Under the pieces are notes generated by a model, which searched no databases, was not told where the DNA came from, and saw only the letters and a program-made list of their open reading frames with translations. From a virus, in the IMG/VR virus record IMGVR_UViG_3300032116_001266, positions 1-24,498 of that record: a stretch of DNA of 24,498 bases. One strand, 5' to 3'. This document shows positions 7,376-13,681 of this stretch, in pieces; the stretch's first letter is position 1; each line of letters opens with the position of its first letter. Both the position numbers and the translations under genes were made by a program.

Positions 7376-8629
7376 TCACCTGTTCACAACGCGAGAACGA
7401 GAATAGGTATTGCCGCTTGCAGCGGGCGGCGGGTAGTGCAGAAGGACGGCTTCGATGTCGTAGTTGACAAATGTCGAGGTGTTGCCGACAGCCTGCGTAC
7501 CGGCAGTATTCACAAAAGTGCCAGCGACAAGGCCAAGGCCGTCGCCGGGCTTGATGATGATGCCCTTGCCGGGTTCTGCATCGAACATCATGTCGTCATT
7601 GAGGGTGCCGACGCGAACACCGCCCGGAGTCTCGCCTATGGCGCGAAAGTTCTGCGTCATCGTGGCGCGGTTGAAGGTTCCGGCGTCGATCTGCGCTTTG
7701 TTCCATCCTTGTATGGCTGTTCCGGCACCACCGTAAAGACTGCCGTGCGTCGTGTAATAGTCGGCCTGCCACTCGCCCGCGATGCGCGGCTGGAAGGAGC
7801 CGGACACGATTTGCAGCGCAGACGGGACGCTCTTGCTGGTGTCGGGTCGGATGGGCGTCACCGTGTTGCCACCGAGGGCAATTCCCGCGATACGACAGAG
7901 TCGTAACTGTGGAAGCGTAATCGCCTCGCCGTCCATCGGCAGCACCCAGAGTTTCACCGCCAGCGTCACGCCCGAGCCGCTGCCGTTGAAGATGGCGAAA
8001 GTTGCTTCGTTTAGTCGGCGGTCTGTCGAAAGGTCGGTCGAGCGGCAGATGTAAGTCGCCCCGGTTGCCGTGTTCGTCACGACGGCAGCAGTCTGCATCG
8101 AATGCTGCGTACCGTACTCGTCTTGGAAGATGGCGAGGCCCTGCCCTTCGCGCAGGATGATCGGCTCGACATCCGCATTCTCGCCGCCACGCCAGATGTC
8201 AGCATAGTGGGACTTCTGGTGCGTCACCATCGAGCCGCCGTAGGTGCGAGACGAGAACTGCGTGTTCGCCACCGTGCTGGAGTACGCCGGGGCGTCCGCG
8301 ATGCGCCGGAAGATGTCGCTTGCAGTCACGCTGTCGGGGTCGTTGCGGACCAGTACCTGCGCCGGAAGCGCAGCGTCTGCCGTGTCCATGCGGATGGGCG
8401 TTATCGAATCGCCGCCCGACAGCGCGGTGATGCGACGGATGGACATGGCGGCAGAACGACCGACGCCCGCCGTCGTGTTCGACAGCGGCGCAGACGGCGA
8501 CACCCGCAGCGACACCAACTCGAAATACCGCCGATCATCCGTCGTCTCGTTGTTGAAGATGCCAAGCAAGCCATCTTCCAACGGGCGGACATCGACAGCA
8601 TCCAACTTGATGTACAGCGTCTCAGCCAT
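7376..8629 (-). CDS. Virion protein with two copies of the domain found in the neighbouring 173-residue protein
   Basis: The 417-residue product contains two tandem versions of a domain also present once in the gene at 9335-8814. Copy 1 runs from IFNNET (about 24) through IRRITALSGGDSITPIRMDT (64-83), DIFRR (105-109), DIWRG (144-148), VEP (154-156) and GQGLAIF (162-168). Copy 2 starts FAIFNGSGSG (about 211) and continues LCRIAGIALGGNTVTPIRPDT (244-264) and GDGLGLV (382-388). The C-terminus is NYDIEAVLLHYPPP plus a short polar tail. The ATG at 8629 overlaps the upstream 62-residue gene by 8 nt. A beta-rich external virion or tail component is inferred from composition and position; the exact role is unknown. 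Confidence 0.77.
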   Translation of the reverse strand: MAETLYIKLDAVDVRPLEDGLLGIFNNETTDDRRYFELVSLRVSPSAPLSNTTAGVGRSAAMSIRRITALSGGDSITPIRMDTADAALPAQVLVRNDPDSVTASDIFRRIADAPAYSSTVANTQFSSRTYGGSMVTHQKSHYADIWRGGENADVEPIILREGQGLAIFQDEYGTQHSMQTAAVVTNTATGATYICRSTDLSTDRRLNEATFAIFNGSGSGVTLAVKLWVLPMDGEAITLPQLRLCRIAGIALGGNTVTPIRPDTSKSVPSALQIVSGSFQPRIAGEWQADYYTTHGSLYGGAGTAIQGWNKAQIDAGTFNRATMTQNFRAIGETPGGVRVGTLNDDMMFDAEPGKGIIIKPGDGLGLVAGTFVNTAGTQAVGNTSTFVNYDIEAVLLHYPPPAASGNTYSRSRVVNR

Positions 8630-8810
8630 CGCTTTGCAACTCCTTCACGACCTCAAAGCGCGAGTACCTGTCTTTTGTCGAACAACTTGGGCAAGTGACG
8701 GGGGGCGAAGAGCCGCCTACCCCGCCGTTGAGGTCCTGCTCAACACGGTTTGCCAACTCCTCCGACACCTGCCATTCATGGCCGCAGGTGATATGCCGGA
8801 GTGTCGCCAT
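8622..8810 (-). CDS. Small zinc-ribbon-like protein
   Basis: The 62-residue protein starts MATLRHITCGHEWQV and ends FEVVKELQSDG. A CGHEW (Cys9, His11) and a CPSC knuckle (VTCPSCSTKD, about 38-47) could bind one zinc in a ribbon-like fold. It is squeezed between two virion genes that share a domain, with a 3-nt gap upstream and an 8-nt overlap downstream. It may be an assembly factor or a nucleic-acid-binding late protein. It lacks any recognised enzymatic motif and I do not recognise a family. Confidence 0.75.
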   Translation of the reverse strand: MATLRHITCGHEWQVSEELANRVEQDLNGGVGGSSPPVTCPSCSTKDRYSRFEVVKELQSDG

Positions 8811-8813
8811 GTA

Positions 8814-9335
8814 TTAAGTCGCCGCGTCGGTGAACTCGATTTCGAGGTCAGCCGTGCCAACCGCAGAGGTACCAGAGTGGAACAACTGGAAGCCCTGCGT
8901 AGCGCGGCAGGTGACAGGTTCGACGTTGGTGTCGCCGTAGCCCGCGTTCCAGATCTCCGCAAACGGCACCAGCGTCAGCCAGTTGGCCTGCGTGGTACCT
9001 GCAACGATAGGCTCCTCGTTCACGAACAGGAAGCGACGGAAGATATCCGTGCCAGTCGTCGTCTGGTTCGTTCCGCAGGTCGTGTTGGCGTCGAGGTTGC
9101 TGCTGTTCGTGTCGTGCTTGACCGGGGTGACCGCAGTACCAGCAGACGCTGCGGTGATTCGACGAACCTGCCCAGTCGTGATGACACCAGTTACCGCAGC
9201 GGTGCCGTTGTTGAACCAATACCCGCGATAGACGCGGATGATGCGCGCCGACGAGGTGCCATTGAACACGTTGAGCATATCCTTGCTGGACGCATAGGCG
9301 ATACCGCCGCCCGTTGCTCTAAATGTCGCTGCCAT
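8814..9335 (-). CDS. Virion protein, single-copy version of a repeated phage domain
   Basis: The 173-residue protein starts MAATFRATGGGIAYASSKD. Landmark segments are LNVFNGTSSA (21-30), VRRITAASAGTAVTPVKHDT (57-76), TGTDIFRRFLF (95-105), FAEIWNAGYGDTNVEP (125-140) and ATQGFQLFHSG (145-155). Each has a counterpart, in the same order, in the first half of the 417-residue neighbour, and the first two also in its second half. Ser/Thr/Gly/Asn-rich beta composition suggests a surface or tail component. A GGAG site lies 8 nt before the ATG. The specific role is not known. Confidence 0.77.
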   Translation of the reverse strand: MAATFRATGGGIAYASSKDMLNVFNGTSSARIIRVYRGYWFNNGTAAVTGVITTGQVRRITAASAGTAVTPVKHDTNSSNLDANTTCGTNQTTTGTDIFRRFLFVNEEPIVAGTTQANWLTLVPFAEIWNAGYGDTNVEPVTCRATQGFQLFHSGTSAVGTADLEIEFTDAAT

Positions 9336-9338
9336 GTC

Positions 9339-9644
9339 TTAAACTCCTAGAGTGATGATCTTTCCCGTACCCTGCGTGGTACGGAACACTTCGATTTCGC
9401 CGCTGCCGTCCATCTGCGACCCAGCAGCCCATTGCTGGACCTTGCCTTCGTTGAGCGCCTTCACGCTTGCATCGAGATCGTCCCGAGTATCTCCCGGCAT
9501 CAAACCCAGACGTCGCGCAGCCTGCACCTTGAGCATAAACTCGATGCACTTTTTGACCGCCCACTCGGGCATCGGGGTCTCGGTACGGAGAAGCCACGAC
9601 CCCAACGTCGGACGCCACTCCATCGCGGGCTGCTTGCGGAGCAT
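9339..9644 (-). CDS. Conserved-type small phage protein of unknown function
   Basis: The 101-residue protein starts MLRKQPAMEWRPTLGSWLL and contains PMPEWAVKKCIEFMLKVQAARRLGLMPGDTRDDLDASVKAL (split here only for description) followed by a polar, Gly-rich end. It looks like a small helical domain with a short beta tail. I chose the ATG at 9644, 1 nt after the stop of the upstream gene, because longer in-frame starts would lie deep inside that gene and give a Ser/Arg-rich out-of-frame-type N-terminus. The nearest ribosome-binding-like AGG is about 11 nt upstream, so coupling to the upstream gene is probable. No function is recognised; it sits among virion proteins. Confidence 0.7.
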   Translation of the reverse strand: MLRKQPAMEWRPTLGSWLLRTETPMPEWAVKKCIEFMLKVQAARRLGLMPGDTRDDLDASVKALNEGKVQQWAAGSQMDGSGEIEVFRTTQGTGKIITLGV

Positions 9645-9645
9645 C

Positions 9646-10095
9646 TCAGGCAATCCTGATGATGGCGTTGCTTGCGTCTGCCACCGGAAACTGGATGGTG
9701 AAGTTGCCGCCCGAAGACGACTTGTCGCTACCGAACGCCAGCACAGCCACCGCACGGTTCGACTGCGTGCTGTTGTAGATCAGCGCACCGTTCGCCGTGA
9801 TGGTCGAAGTGGACCAAGTGGTGTCGTTGAAGTCGAGGAACGCCGTCGTACCCGACGAGGTCGGGGCCACCGTGGTCAGGGTGTTACCACCCGCCGAGTA
9901 GCCGCCGCCAGTCGCCACTTCGTTGGTCGTGGAGTATGCCGTGGTCGAGGCGTCGAGTGTAGCCGACGAAGTGTAGAGGGCGATCTTGAAGGTGTCCGCT
10001 GCCGTGGTACCACGGGTGACGGAAGTGCCGAAGGCGTGGAATCCGTTGAGGATCTCGACCTTGAAAGAGGTCGCCATTGCTTGGGTGATAGGCAT
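9646..10095 (-). CDS. Phage virion protein (Thr/Ser-rich beta protein)
   Basis: The 149-residue protein starts MPITQAMATSFKVEILNGF. The blocks VTRGTTAADTFKIALYTSS, TNEVATGGGYSAGGNTL and NFTIQFPVADASNAIIRI are typical of a small conserved phage structural protein that recurs in environmental podovirus-like and siphovirus-like genomes. GGAGA lies 7 nt before the ATG at 10095, which overlaps the preceding TGA. An internal ATG at 10077 is possible but has poorer spacing. A role as a tail or head surface protein is inferred from composition and context. Confidence 0.78.
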   Translation of the reverse strand: MPITQAMATSFKVEILNGFHAFGTSVTRGTTAADTFKIALYTSSATLDASTTAYSTTNEVATGGGYSAGGNTLTTVAPTSSGTTAFLDFNDTTWSTSTITANGALIYNSTQSNRAVAVLAFGSDKSSSGGNFTIQFPVADASNAIIRIA

Positions 10096-10382
10096 CAGAG
10101 TTCTCCGATCAAATCTGCGATTTCAGGATACCCGGTCTCACGGAGACGGGCTTGGATGGTCATGCGCTCGTTGCGCTGGGCTTCATTGAGGTAGTGGACA
10201 AGCACCTTGCGGATGTTGTCCTTGAATGCGTGGGCCTGCGCGGAGACGAGCGGATGGCTCTTGTCCCCCACATAGATGATCTTGTCGAGGGCGCGGTCTG
10301 CGATCTCCTCAGCCGTGAACCCACGGTTCTCGGTCGTAAAGACCTTGACTACACCAAGCCCGCTGATCGATTCGATGCTCAT
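10095..10382 (-). CDS. Conserved small phage protein (MSIESISGLG type)
   Basis: The 95-residue protein starts MSIESISGLGVVKVFTTEN and continues RGFTAEEIADRALDKIIYVGD, then a helical region (QAHAFKDNIRKVLVHYLNEA) and RLRETGYPEIADLIGEL. I recognise this layout from a small protein that accompanies the adaptor gene in uncultured podovirus-like phages. No enzymatic function is known to me. The ATG overlaps the adaptor stop as ATGA and its own stop overlaps the next start, so it is tightly coupled inside the connector block. An accessory to tail attachment is a reasonable inference only. Confidence 0.78.
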   Translation of the reverse strand: MSIESISGLGVVKVFTTENRGFTAEEIADRALDKIIYVGDKSHPLVSAQAHAFKDNIRKVLVHYLNEAQRNERMTIQARLRETGYPEIADLIGEL

Positions 10383-11017
10383 GTGACAGGAGTCCTCACT
10401 TGGCCAGAACGGTAAGCATCCTGACGGTTGAGGCCGTCACCCAGACGCTTGAGTTGCGCGATACCCTCTTGGTACTTCGCCTCGTAGTTGTTGATCATGT
10501 CCCCCTCGCCTTTCAAGAAGGTATAGGCTTCGCGGAGACATCCGTACAGCAAGACCTGCTCAAAGTTGTCCCCCACCCAAGTATTACCTGCACTTACGAT
10601 GGACTGTGGGTAGTAGTAATAGTGCAGTTCTACCTGATAGTTCGCATCAGGAGTGGGGCCTAGCAGCATACTGCCGTCATCCCAGATGGCGTAGTACTTC
10701 GGCTTCCCCTGCGTGCCCGGAGGGGGGTACGCCGCACGGATGAAGTTCACGTCCTTGTTGAGCAGGTACTCGTACTCGTTGGTCACCGGGGCGATCACCG
10801 CAATGGAGAACGTGGACAGCCAGTCATTCGGAAGGGACAAGTACTTCTGCCCCGACGTCATGACACCTGTCACGTTCTTACGGAGCGCAGGGATCTGAAC
10901 GGAGTTGTAGATCCGCTCTTCTGCGATCTGCACGAAGTTCGGGATATTGGCTACAAAGGCTTGCTCTGTAGATTCGCAATAGTCCTGAATCGCGGTTGAA
11001 AGTTGGGTGTAGTTCAT
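10379..11017 (-). CDS. Head-tail adaptor-like protein (SU10-type adaptor family)
   Basis: The 212-residue protein starts MNYTQLSTAIQDYCESTEQ and shows FVANIPNFVQIAEERIYNSVQIP (about 20-42), RKNVTGVMTSGQKYLSLPNDW, YYAIWDDGSMLLGPTPDANY and VELHYYYYPQSIV. This is the pattern of the connector proteins known as phage adaptor or SU10-adaptor, which join the portal to the tail in short-tailed phages. The C-terminal helix (YEAKYQEGIAQLKRLGDGL) fits the family. The ATG at 11017 overlaps the upstream TAA by one base (TAATG); an earlier TTG exists two codons upstream but is less likely. Identification is from motif recognition. Confidence 0.82.
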   Translation of the reverse strand: MNYTQLSTAIQDYCESTEQAFVANIPNFVQIAEERIYNSVQIPALRKNVTGVMTSGQKYLSLPNDWLSTFSIAVIAPVTNEYEYLLNKDVNFIRAAYPPPGTQGKPKYYAIWDDGSMLLGPTPDANYQVELHYYYYPQSIVSAGNTWVGDNFEQVLLYGCLREAYTFLKGEGDMINNYEAKYQEGIAQLKRLGDGLNRQDAYRSGQVRTPVT

Positions 11018-11199
11018 TACCAACCAGCAGAGAGTTTACCGCGCCTGTTGAGGTTGATCTGCGAGACGAACTTCTTGCCCTTCGTGGCTGCACCAGCACC
11101 ACGCATGGTGGAATGCGTGATACCGACGTTGATGTCCTTTTCAGGGTAGCCGTTCTGGCCCGTGGACTCTTTGTTCGGCTTGATCTTGTCGTGCTTCAT
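11017..11199 (-). CDS. Basic microprotein, RGAGAATKGKKF type
   Basis: The 60-residue protein starts MKHDKIKPNKESTGQNGYPE and contains MRGAGAATKGKKFVSQINLN. It is Lys/Arg/Gly-rich with no membrane segment. The RGAGAATKG.KF motif is familiar from tiny proteins in environmental phages and resembles the C-terminal KGKT.G.FV ending of two neighbours (13168-12776 and 13353-13168). A GAGAGG site precedes the chosen ATG at 11199, which lies 1 nt after the upstream stop; the further GTG at 11214 is rejected because it lacks this site. A virion-internal or DNA-binding role is inferred from charge and location. Confidence 0.73.
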   Translation of the reverse strand: MKHDKIKPNKESTGQNGYPEKDINVGITHSTMRGAGAATKGKKFVSQINLNRRGKLSAGW

Positions 11200-11200
11200 A

Positions 11201-11359
11201 TCAGCCTCTCCCACGGGGCTTGCTGCGCTGGTTCATCACCCGCGCCATGTTGCGACCGTAGTTCTTCCGGTCAAGCGAGGTCGGACCGCCAGCCTTCATG
11301 CCGTGCATCCGCTTCTCGTGACCCTTCACAGCCTTGTCAGCAATCTGCTTCATCTTCAT
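11201..11359 (-). CDS. Basic microprotein, 52 residues (KGHEKRMHG / GRNMARVMNQR type)
   Basis: A short frame from the ATG at 11359 to TGA at 11201 encodes MKMKQIADKAVKGHEKRMHG, followed by MKAGGPTSLDRKNYGRNMAR and VMNQRSKPRGRG. AGGAG lies 7 nt upstream and overlaps the stop of the zinc-ribbon gene. The HEKRMHG and GRN.ARV.NQR segments match a recurring tiny phage protein in environmental genomes. About one-third of residues are Lys or Arg, giving a strongly basic product likely to bind DNA or acidic partners. The next gene starts 1 nt later. Confidence 0.78.
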   Translation of the reverse strand: MKMKQIADKAVKGHEKRMHGMKAGGPTSLDRKNYGRNMARVMNQRSKPRGRG

Positions 11360-11368
11360 ATGTTACTC

Positions 11369-11746
11369 CTAGTTCGTCACTACGGTGACGGTTCCTACCT
11401 GTCCACGGGCTACCAGATCATTGGGCGTCAGACCGTTGTCGTTCGCCCTCGCTCCACCAACGGGTGCCCAGCCCCATTGGATCATTCTACTACCACCTGC
11501 CCCGTCGTTACCCGGCGCGAAGTAACTCGTGTCCGGGCGGGGGTTCCTGAGTGCCTGCGGGTCATCCACCGGGTAGAGGCCCAGCGACAACTGCGGATGG
11601 TCCTGCTCCCAGCACGCCGAGCAGACCAAGATGTTCACGTTCTTGGTCTTGATGACGAGGGGCTTCAGTTCCCTAAGTTTGTACCTCCAGCCGCATCGGT
11701 CGCATTCCGCGATAGCGTGTTTGCCAGAGGCGTACCTGTTGCCCAC
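11369..11746 (-). CDS. Zinc-ribbon protein of the connector block
   Basis: The 125-residue protein starts with GTG at 11746 (GAGG about 6 nt before), MGNRYASGKHAIAECDRCGW. Two CxxC knuckles, ECDRCG (about 14-19) and VCSACWEQ (about 41-48), separated by a hydrophobic RYKLRELKPLVIKTKN segment, form a classical zinc-ribbon. After the ribbon comes HPQLSLGLYPVDDPQALRNP. This ribbon plus DPQALRNPRPD is a recurring small phage protein in environmental genomes. It begins 3 nt after the stop of the adaptor-like gene at 12469. Its biochemical role is not established; nucleic-acid or protein binding at the connector is plausible. Confidence 0.8.
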   Translation of the reverse strand: MGNRYASGKHAIAECDRCGWRYKLRELKPLVIKTKNVNILVCSACWEQDHPQLSLGLYPVDDPQALRNPRPDTSYFAPGNDGAGGSRMIQWGWAPVGGARANDNGLTPNDLVARGQVGTVTVVTN

Positions 11747-11749
11747 GGA

Positions 11750-12469
11750 TCACCTCAGAAACGACTGCCGGGGAACGAACCGGACCGGAGCCTTCTCGCG
11801 GTCCTCGTCCGAAGCCAGTTGCCAAGCCTCGTCGTACTGCGCCTTGAGCATCTGCATCCGCACTTCAGCGCCGGGGATCTTCATCGACAGGTAATACGCC
11901 AGCCCCGCCACCATGCAGGGGAGGAACCGGAAGGGGATGTCCTGCCCGTTCGCACCCGTGCCGGGATCGAACATCCTACGAAGTCGCGTATAGACAAGTG
12001 TGTAGGTTGTACTATTGTCGGGTTTCGGCCACACCGTAACCTGCGGATATACCACAGCGTCGTCCGCACCTGTTGCGCCCGTGCGACGATTGATCCAGAT
12101 CTGGATCGGCCTGCCCGTCGCGTTCTTGTTCGGGATAGACAGGTAGGTGCTGGACGAGATGCGCGAGATGTTGATGTCGATCTGGTTCTGGCCCGTGCCC
12201 GTACGGATGACGTGATCCAAGAGGTCCACCGTATCGACCGGGAGGTCGTAGGTGGCGAGTCCCGAAGTCAGAACCTGCGTCCCGCTGTCGAGCGTCCAGA
12301 GGTTGATGCCTCGGTTTGACCAGTCCATCAGGAGCAACGCAAGACTACGCCGTGCCGTACGGAAGTCATACCCAGTACGCATCTCAGCCCCGCACCGCTC
12401 GAAAGCCTCTTCGATGATGGTGCTGAGGTCGAGGTTGAACTCGGTCGTGGCTGTAGTCTTGTCAACCAT
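11750..12469 (-). CDS. Head-tail connector/tail-adaptor-like protein
   Basis: The 239-residue protein starts MVDKTTATTEFNLDLSTIIE and includes EEAFERCGAEMRTGYDFRTARRSLALLLMDWSNRGINLW in its first 60 residues, then VLTSGLATYDLPVDTVDLLDHVI. A helical N-terminus followed by LP.DTVD and a C-terminal FRFLPCMVAGLAYYLSMK is the arrangement I know from a conserved tail-adaptor protein family in uncultured podovirus-like phages. It is probably functionally analogous to gp4-like connectors. The ATG at 12469 overlaps the upstream TAA by one base. Two connector-type genes (this and 11017-10379) separated by basic microproteins would suit a portal-adaptor-nozzle tail machine. Confidence 0.78.
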   Translation of the reverse strand: MVDKTTATTEFNLDLSTIIEEAFERCGAEMRTGYDFRTARRSLALLLMDWSNRGINLWTLDSGTQVLTSGLATYDLPVDTVDLLDHVIRTGTGQNQIDINISRISSSTYLSIPNKNATGRPIQIWINRRTGATGADDAVVYPQVTVWPKPDNSTTYTLVYTRLRRMFDPGTGANGQDIPFRFLPCMVAGLAYYLSMKIPGAEVRMQMLKAQYDEAWQLASDEDREKAPVRFVPRQSFLR

Positions 12470-12648
12470 TACTTCTTACCCCTTGCCCGCTTGGTGTAGT
12501 TCCCGGCCTCGTTGACCTTGGACTCTCCACCCGCCTTGAACGTCTTGATGGGCCTGCCCGTACCGATGACAGGCTGAGAGTCCCCACGCCGCTTGGCACG
12601 AGGGACCTTGCTCGGAGCGATTGCACCCATGCCACGCGAGGGTTTCAT
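12469..12648 (-). CDS. Basic microprotein, 59 residues (RGMGAIAPSK type)
   Basis: This short frame runs from the ATG at 12648 to TAA at 12469. It encodes MKPSRGMGAIAPSKVPRAKR, then RGDSQPVIGTGRPIKTFKAG and GESKVNEAGNYTKRARGKK. The RGMGAI.PSK start and the SKVNEAGNYTK block both recur in tiny proteins of environmental phages, which supports a real gene. It overlaps the upstream gene as ATGA and the next gene as TAATG, so it is coupled at both ends. Very basic, Gly/Lys/Arg-rich, no hydrophobic core. DNA binding in the capsid or an assembly role is an inference. Confidence 0.78.
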   Translation of the reverse strand: MKPSRGMGAIAPSKVPRAKRRGDSQPVIGTGRPIKTFKAGGESKVNEAGNYTKRARGKK

Positions 12649-12779
12649 GCTGCCTTCTCCTCGACCTTCTGCGGTTCGGTCACGCGGACTCGGGCACCCC
12701 GGACGTACTTGAACTCGTCCTTCTTAGGTGCCTCCGTCCGCTTCTTGTTCTCGTCATACTGACGAGCCAAGTTCTTCAT
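12645..12779 (-). CDS. Charged microprotein, 44 residues
   Basis: A short frame starting at ATG 12779 encodes MKNLARQYDENKKRTEAPKK, then DEFKYVRGARVRVTEPQKVE and EKAA before TGA at 12645. It overlaps both neighbours as ATGA, and an AAGG-like site lies in the end of the upstream gene. It is almost entirely polar and mixed-charge, with one amphipathic segment (FKYVRGARVRV), and is likely disordered alone. No family is recognised. Its evidence is the coupled architecture and absence of any other frame in the interval. Confidence 0.68.
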   Translation of the reverse strand: MKNLARQYDENKKRTEAPKKDEFKYVRGARVRVTEPQKVEEKAA

Positions 12780-13168
12780 ACAAAGCGACCCTTGGTCTTG
12801 CCCTTGGTCTCGCAACCGCCACCACGGACAGAGCCGCCCTTGGCGAACTTCTTAGCGGGTGTCATGCGGTTCTGCCGCTCTTTCTCCATCTGCTGCTTGT
12901 TTTTTACAGGAGGACGAGCGGGAGGACGAGCGGGAGGACGAGCGGGAGGACGAGCGGGAGTCTTTTCCGCATCCCTAACAGGCAGGGGTAGGTTGCCCGG
13001 AGGTGCAAGATCGTCCATCGGATTATAGTTGGGATCTTCTTCAGGACGAAGTTTACGCTTAGGAGTAGAAGGAATAGTTCCACCTCCAGCAAACTTCTTC
13101 ATGCGAGGCATACCGCCTTTCATCTTGGGCTTGAACGAGTTTGGCCCAAAACTCTTGACCCGCTTCAT
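12776..13168 (-). CDS. Basic Pro-rich protein with PARPP tandem repeat and conserved C-terminal tag
   Basis: The 130-residue protein starts MKRVKSFGPNSFKPKMKGGM. The centre contains a four-fold ARPP repeat (about residues 71-87) encoded by a perfect 12-bp DNA repeat. The end is KKFAKGGSVRGGGCETKGKT followed by KGRFV, nearly the same as the end of the preceding gene. It has very high Lys/Arg/Pro, a single Cys in the tag and no hydrophobic segment, so it should be disordered and bind acidic partners such as DNA. TAATG overlap upstream and ATGA overlap downstream show coupling. Family not recognised beyond the shared tag; virion-internal role inferred. Confidence 0.75.
   Translation of the reverse strand: MKRVKSFGPNSFKPKMKGGMPRMKKFAGGGTIPSTPKRKLRPEEDPNYNPMDDLAPPGNLPLPVRDAEKTPARPPARPPARPPARPPVKNKQQMEKERQNRMTPAKKFAKGGSVRGGGCETKGKTKGRFV
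12909..12960. repeat. Perfect 12-bp tandem repeat, 4.3 copies
   Basis: The plus strand reads GGAGGACGAGCG four times in succession (12909-12920, 12921-12932, 12933-12944, 12945-12956) and then GGAG. The unit is four codons long, so gain or loss of copies would keep the reading frame of the basic protein at 13168-12776 and simply change the number of Ala-Arg-Pro-Pro units. No interruptions are visible among the four copies. Confidence 0.95.
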
Positions 13169-13353
13169 TAGACAAACTTCCCGCGAGTCTTACCCTTGCT
13201 CTCGATGCCGCCGCCACGGGCGTAGCAAGCACCGCCGCTGCGCATCTTCTTGACGCCCGCCTCGGCCTTTTCGTGCTTGATCATCGACTTGGGAGCGCCC
13301 TTCTTCTTCATGAAGGCCAACTCCTTCTTCATCATCGCCTTGGATTCTTTCAT
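13168..13353 (-). CDS. Basic microprotein with GGG.ESKGKTRGKFV C-terminal tag
   Basis: The 61-residue protein starts MKESKAMMKKELAFMKKKGA, continues PKSMIKHEKAEAGVKK and ends GGACYARGGGIESKGKTRGK plus FV. The N-terminal half is a predicted Lys-rich helix with many Met; the C-terminal half is Gly-rich with one Cys. The tag is nearly identical to the end of the next gene downstream, indicating paralogy or shared selection. I chose the ATG at 13353 (AGGAG 9 nt upstream) over a GTG two codons earlier. Its TAA overlaps the next ATG. Function unknown; DNA condensation or capsid interaction is inferred from charge. Confidence 0.77.
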   Translation of the reverse strand: MKESKAMMKKELAFMKKKGAPKSMIKHEKAEAGVKKMRSGGACYARGGGIESKGKTRGKFV

Positions 13354-13355
13354 GG

Positions 13356-13499
13356 TCACTTACTCCTGAATTTGCGGCCTTTGTCGGCCTTGAGATATTC
13401 CTTGCCTACTTTCTGGGGGACCCCGACACGCTTGGCGGCTTTCGGATTGTTCGCCACCATCGCCATCAGGTTGTGCTGCGCTTTGGACTTACTTGGCAC
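13356..13499 (-). CDS. Basic microprotein, 47 residues (MPSKSKAQH type), GTG start
   Basis: A short frame from GTG at 13499 to TGA at 13356 encodes MPSKSKAQHNLMAMVANNPK, then AAKRVGVPQKVGKEYLKADK and GRKFRSK. The SKAQH...A.NP..AK.VGVPQ.VGKE...ADKGRKF pattern is recurrent in tiny environmental-phage proteins, so the GTG start is preferred over internal ATGs that would remove the conserved SKAQH. GGAAGG lies just before it, and it overlaps the end of the membrane-protein gene by 11 nt. A small helical, DNA-binding-like fold is plausible; function unknown. Confidence 0.78.
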   Translation of the reverse strand: MPSKSKAQHNLMAMVANNPKAAKRVGVPQKVGKEYLKADKGRKFRSK

Positions 13500-13680
13500 G
13501 GTCCTTCCACTTCTTGATGAGGCCCTGCACGGTTGGAGATTCGTAGATACGAAGCCCGGTCCATACGATTGTGAACACCGCTGCGACTGAGGGAAGCACG
13601 TCTACCAAGGCTCCTACCACGGTAAGGACTGAAAGGGCATCGCCCACGTTTTTCAGATGCTCTGCTGTTTCGTGTTTCAT
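13489..13680 (-). CDS. Small single-span membrane protein, possible second holin
   Basis: The 63-residue protein starts MKHETAEHLKNVGDALSVLT and continues with a strongly hydrophobic region (VVGALVDVLPSVAAVFTIVW, about 21-40+) and a basic C-terminus (YESPTVQGLIKKWKDRAK). An N-terminal amphipathic helix, one or two membrane segments and a Lys-rich end is the classic layout of a small holin. It is far from the endolysin gene, so it could alternatively be an antiholin, an accessory or a virion membrane-contact protein. The ATG at 13680 is 1 nt after the upstream stop with GGA about 10 nt before. An upstream in-frame GTG at 13746 is rejected because it lies inside the other gene. Confidence 0.72.
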   Translation of the reverse strand: MKHETAEHLKNVGDALSVLTVVGALVDVLPSVAAVFTIVWTGLRIYESPTVQGLIKKWKDRAK

Positions 13681-13681
13681 G

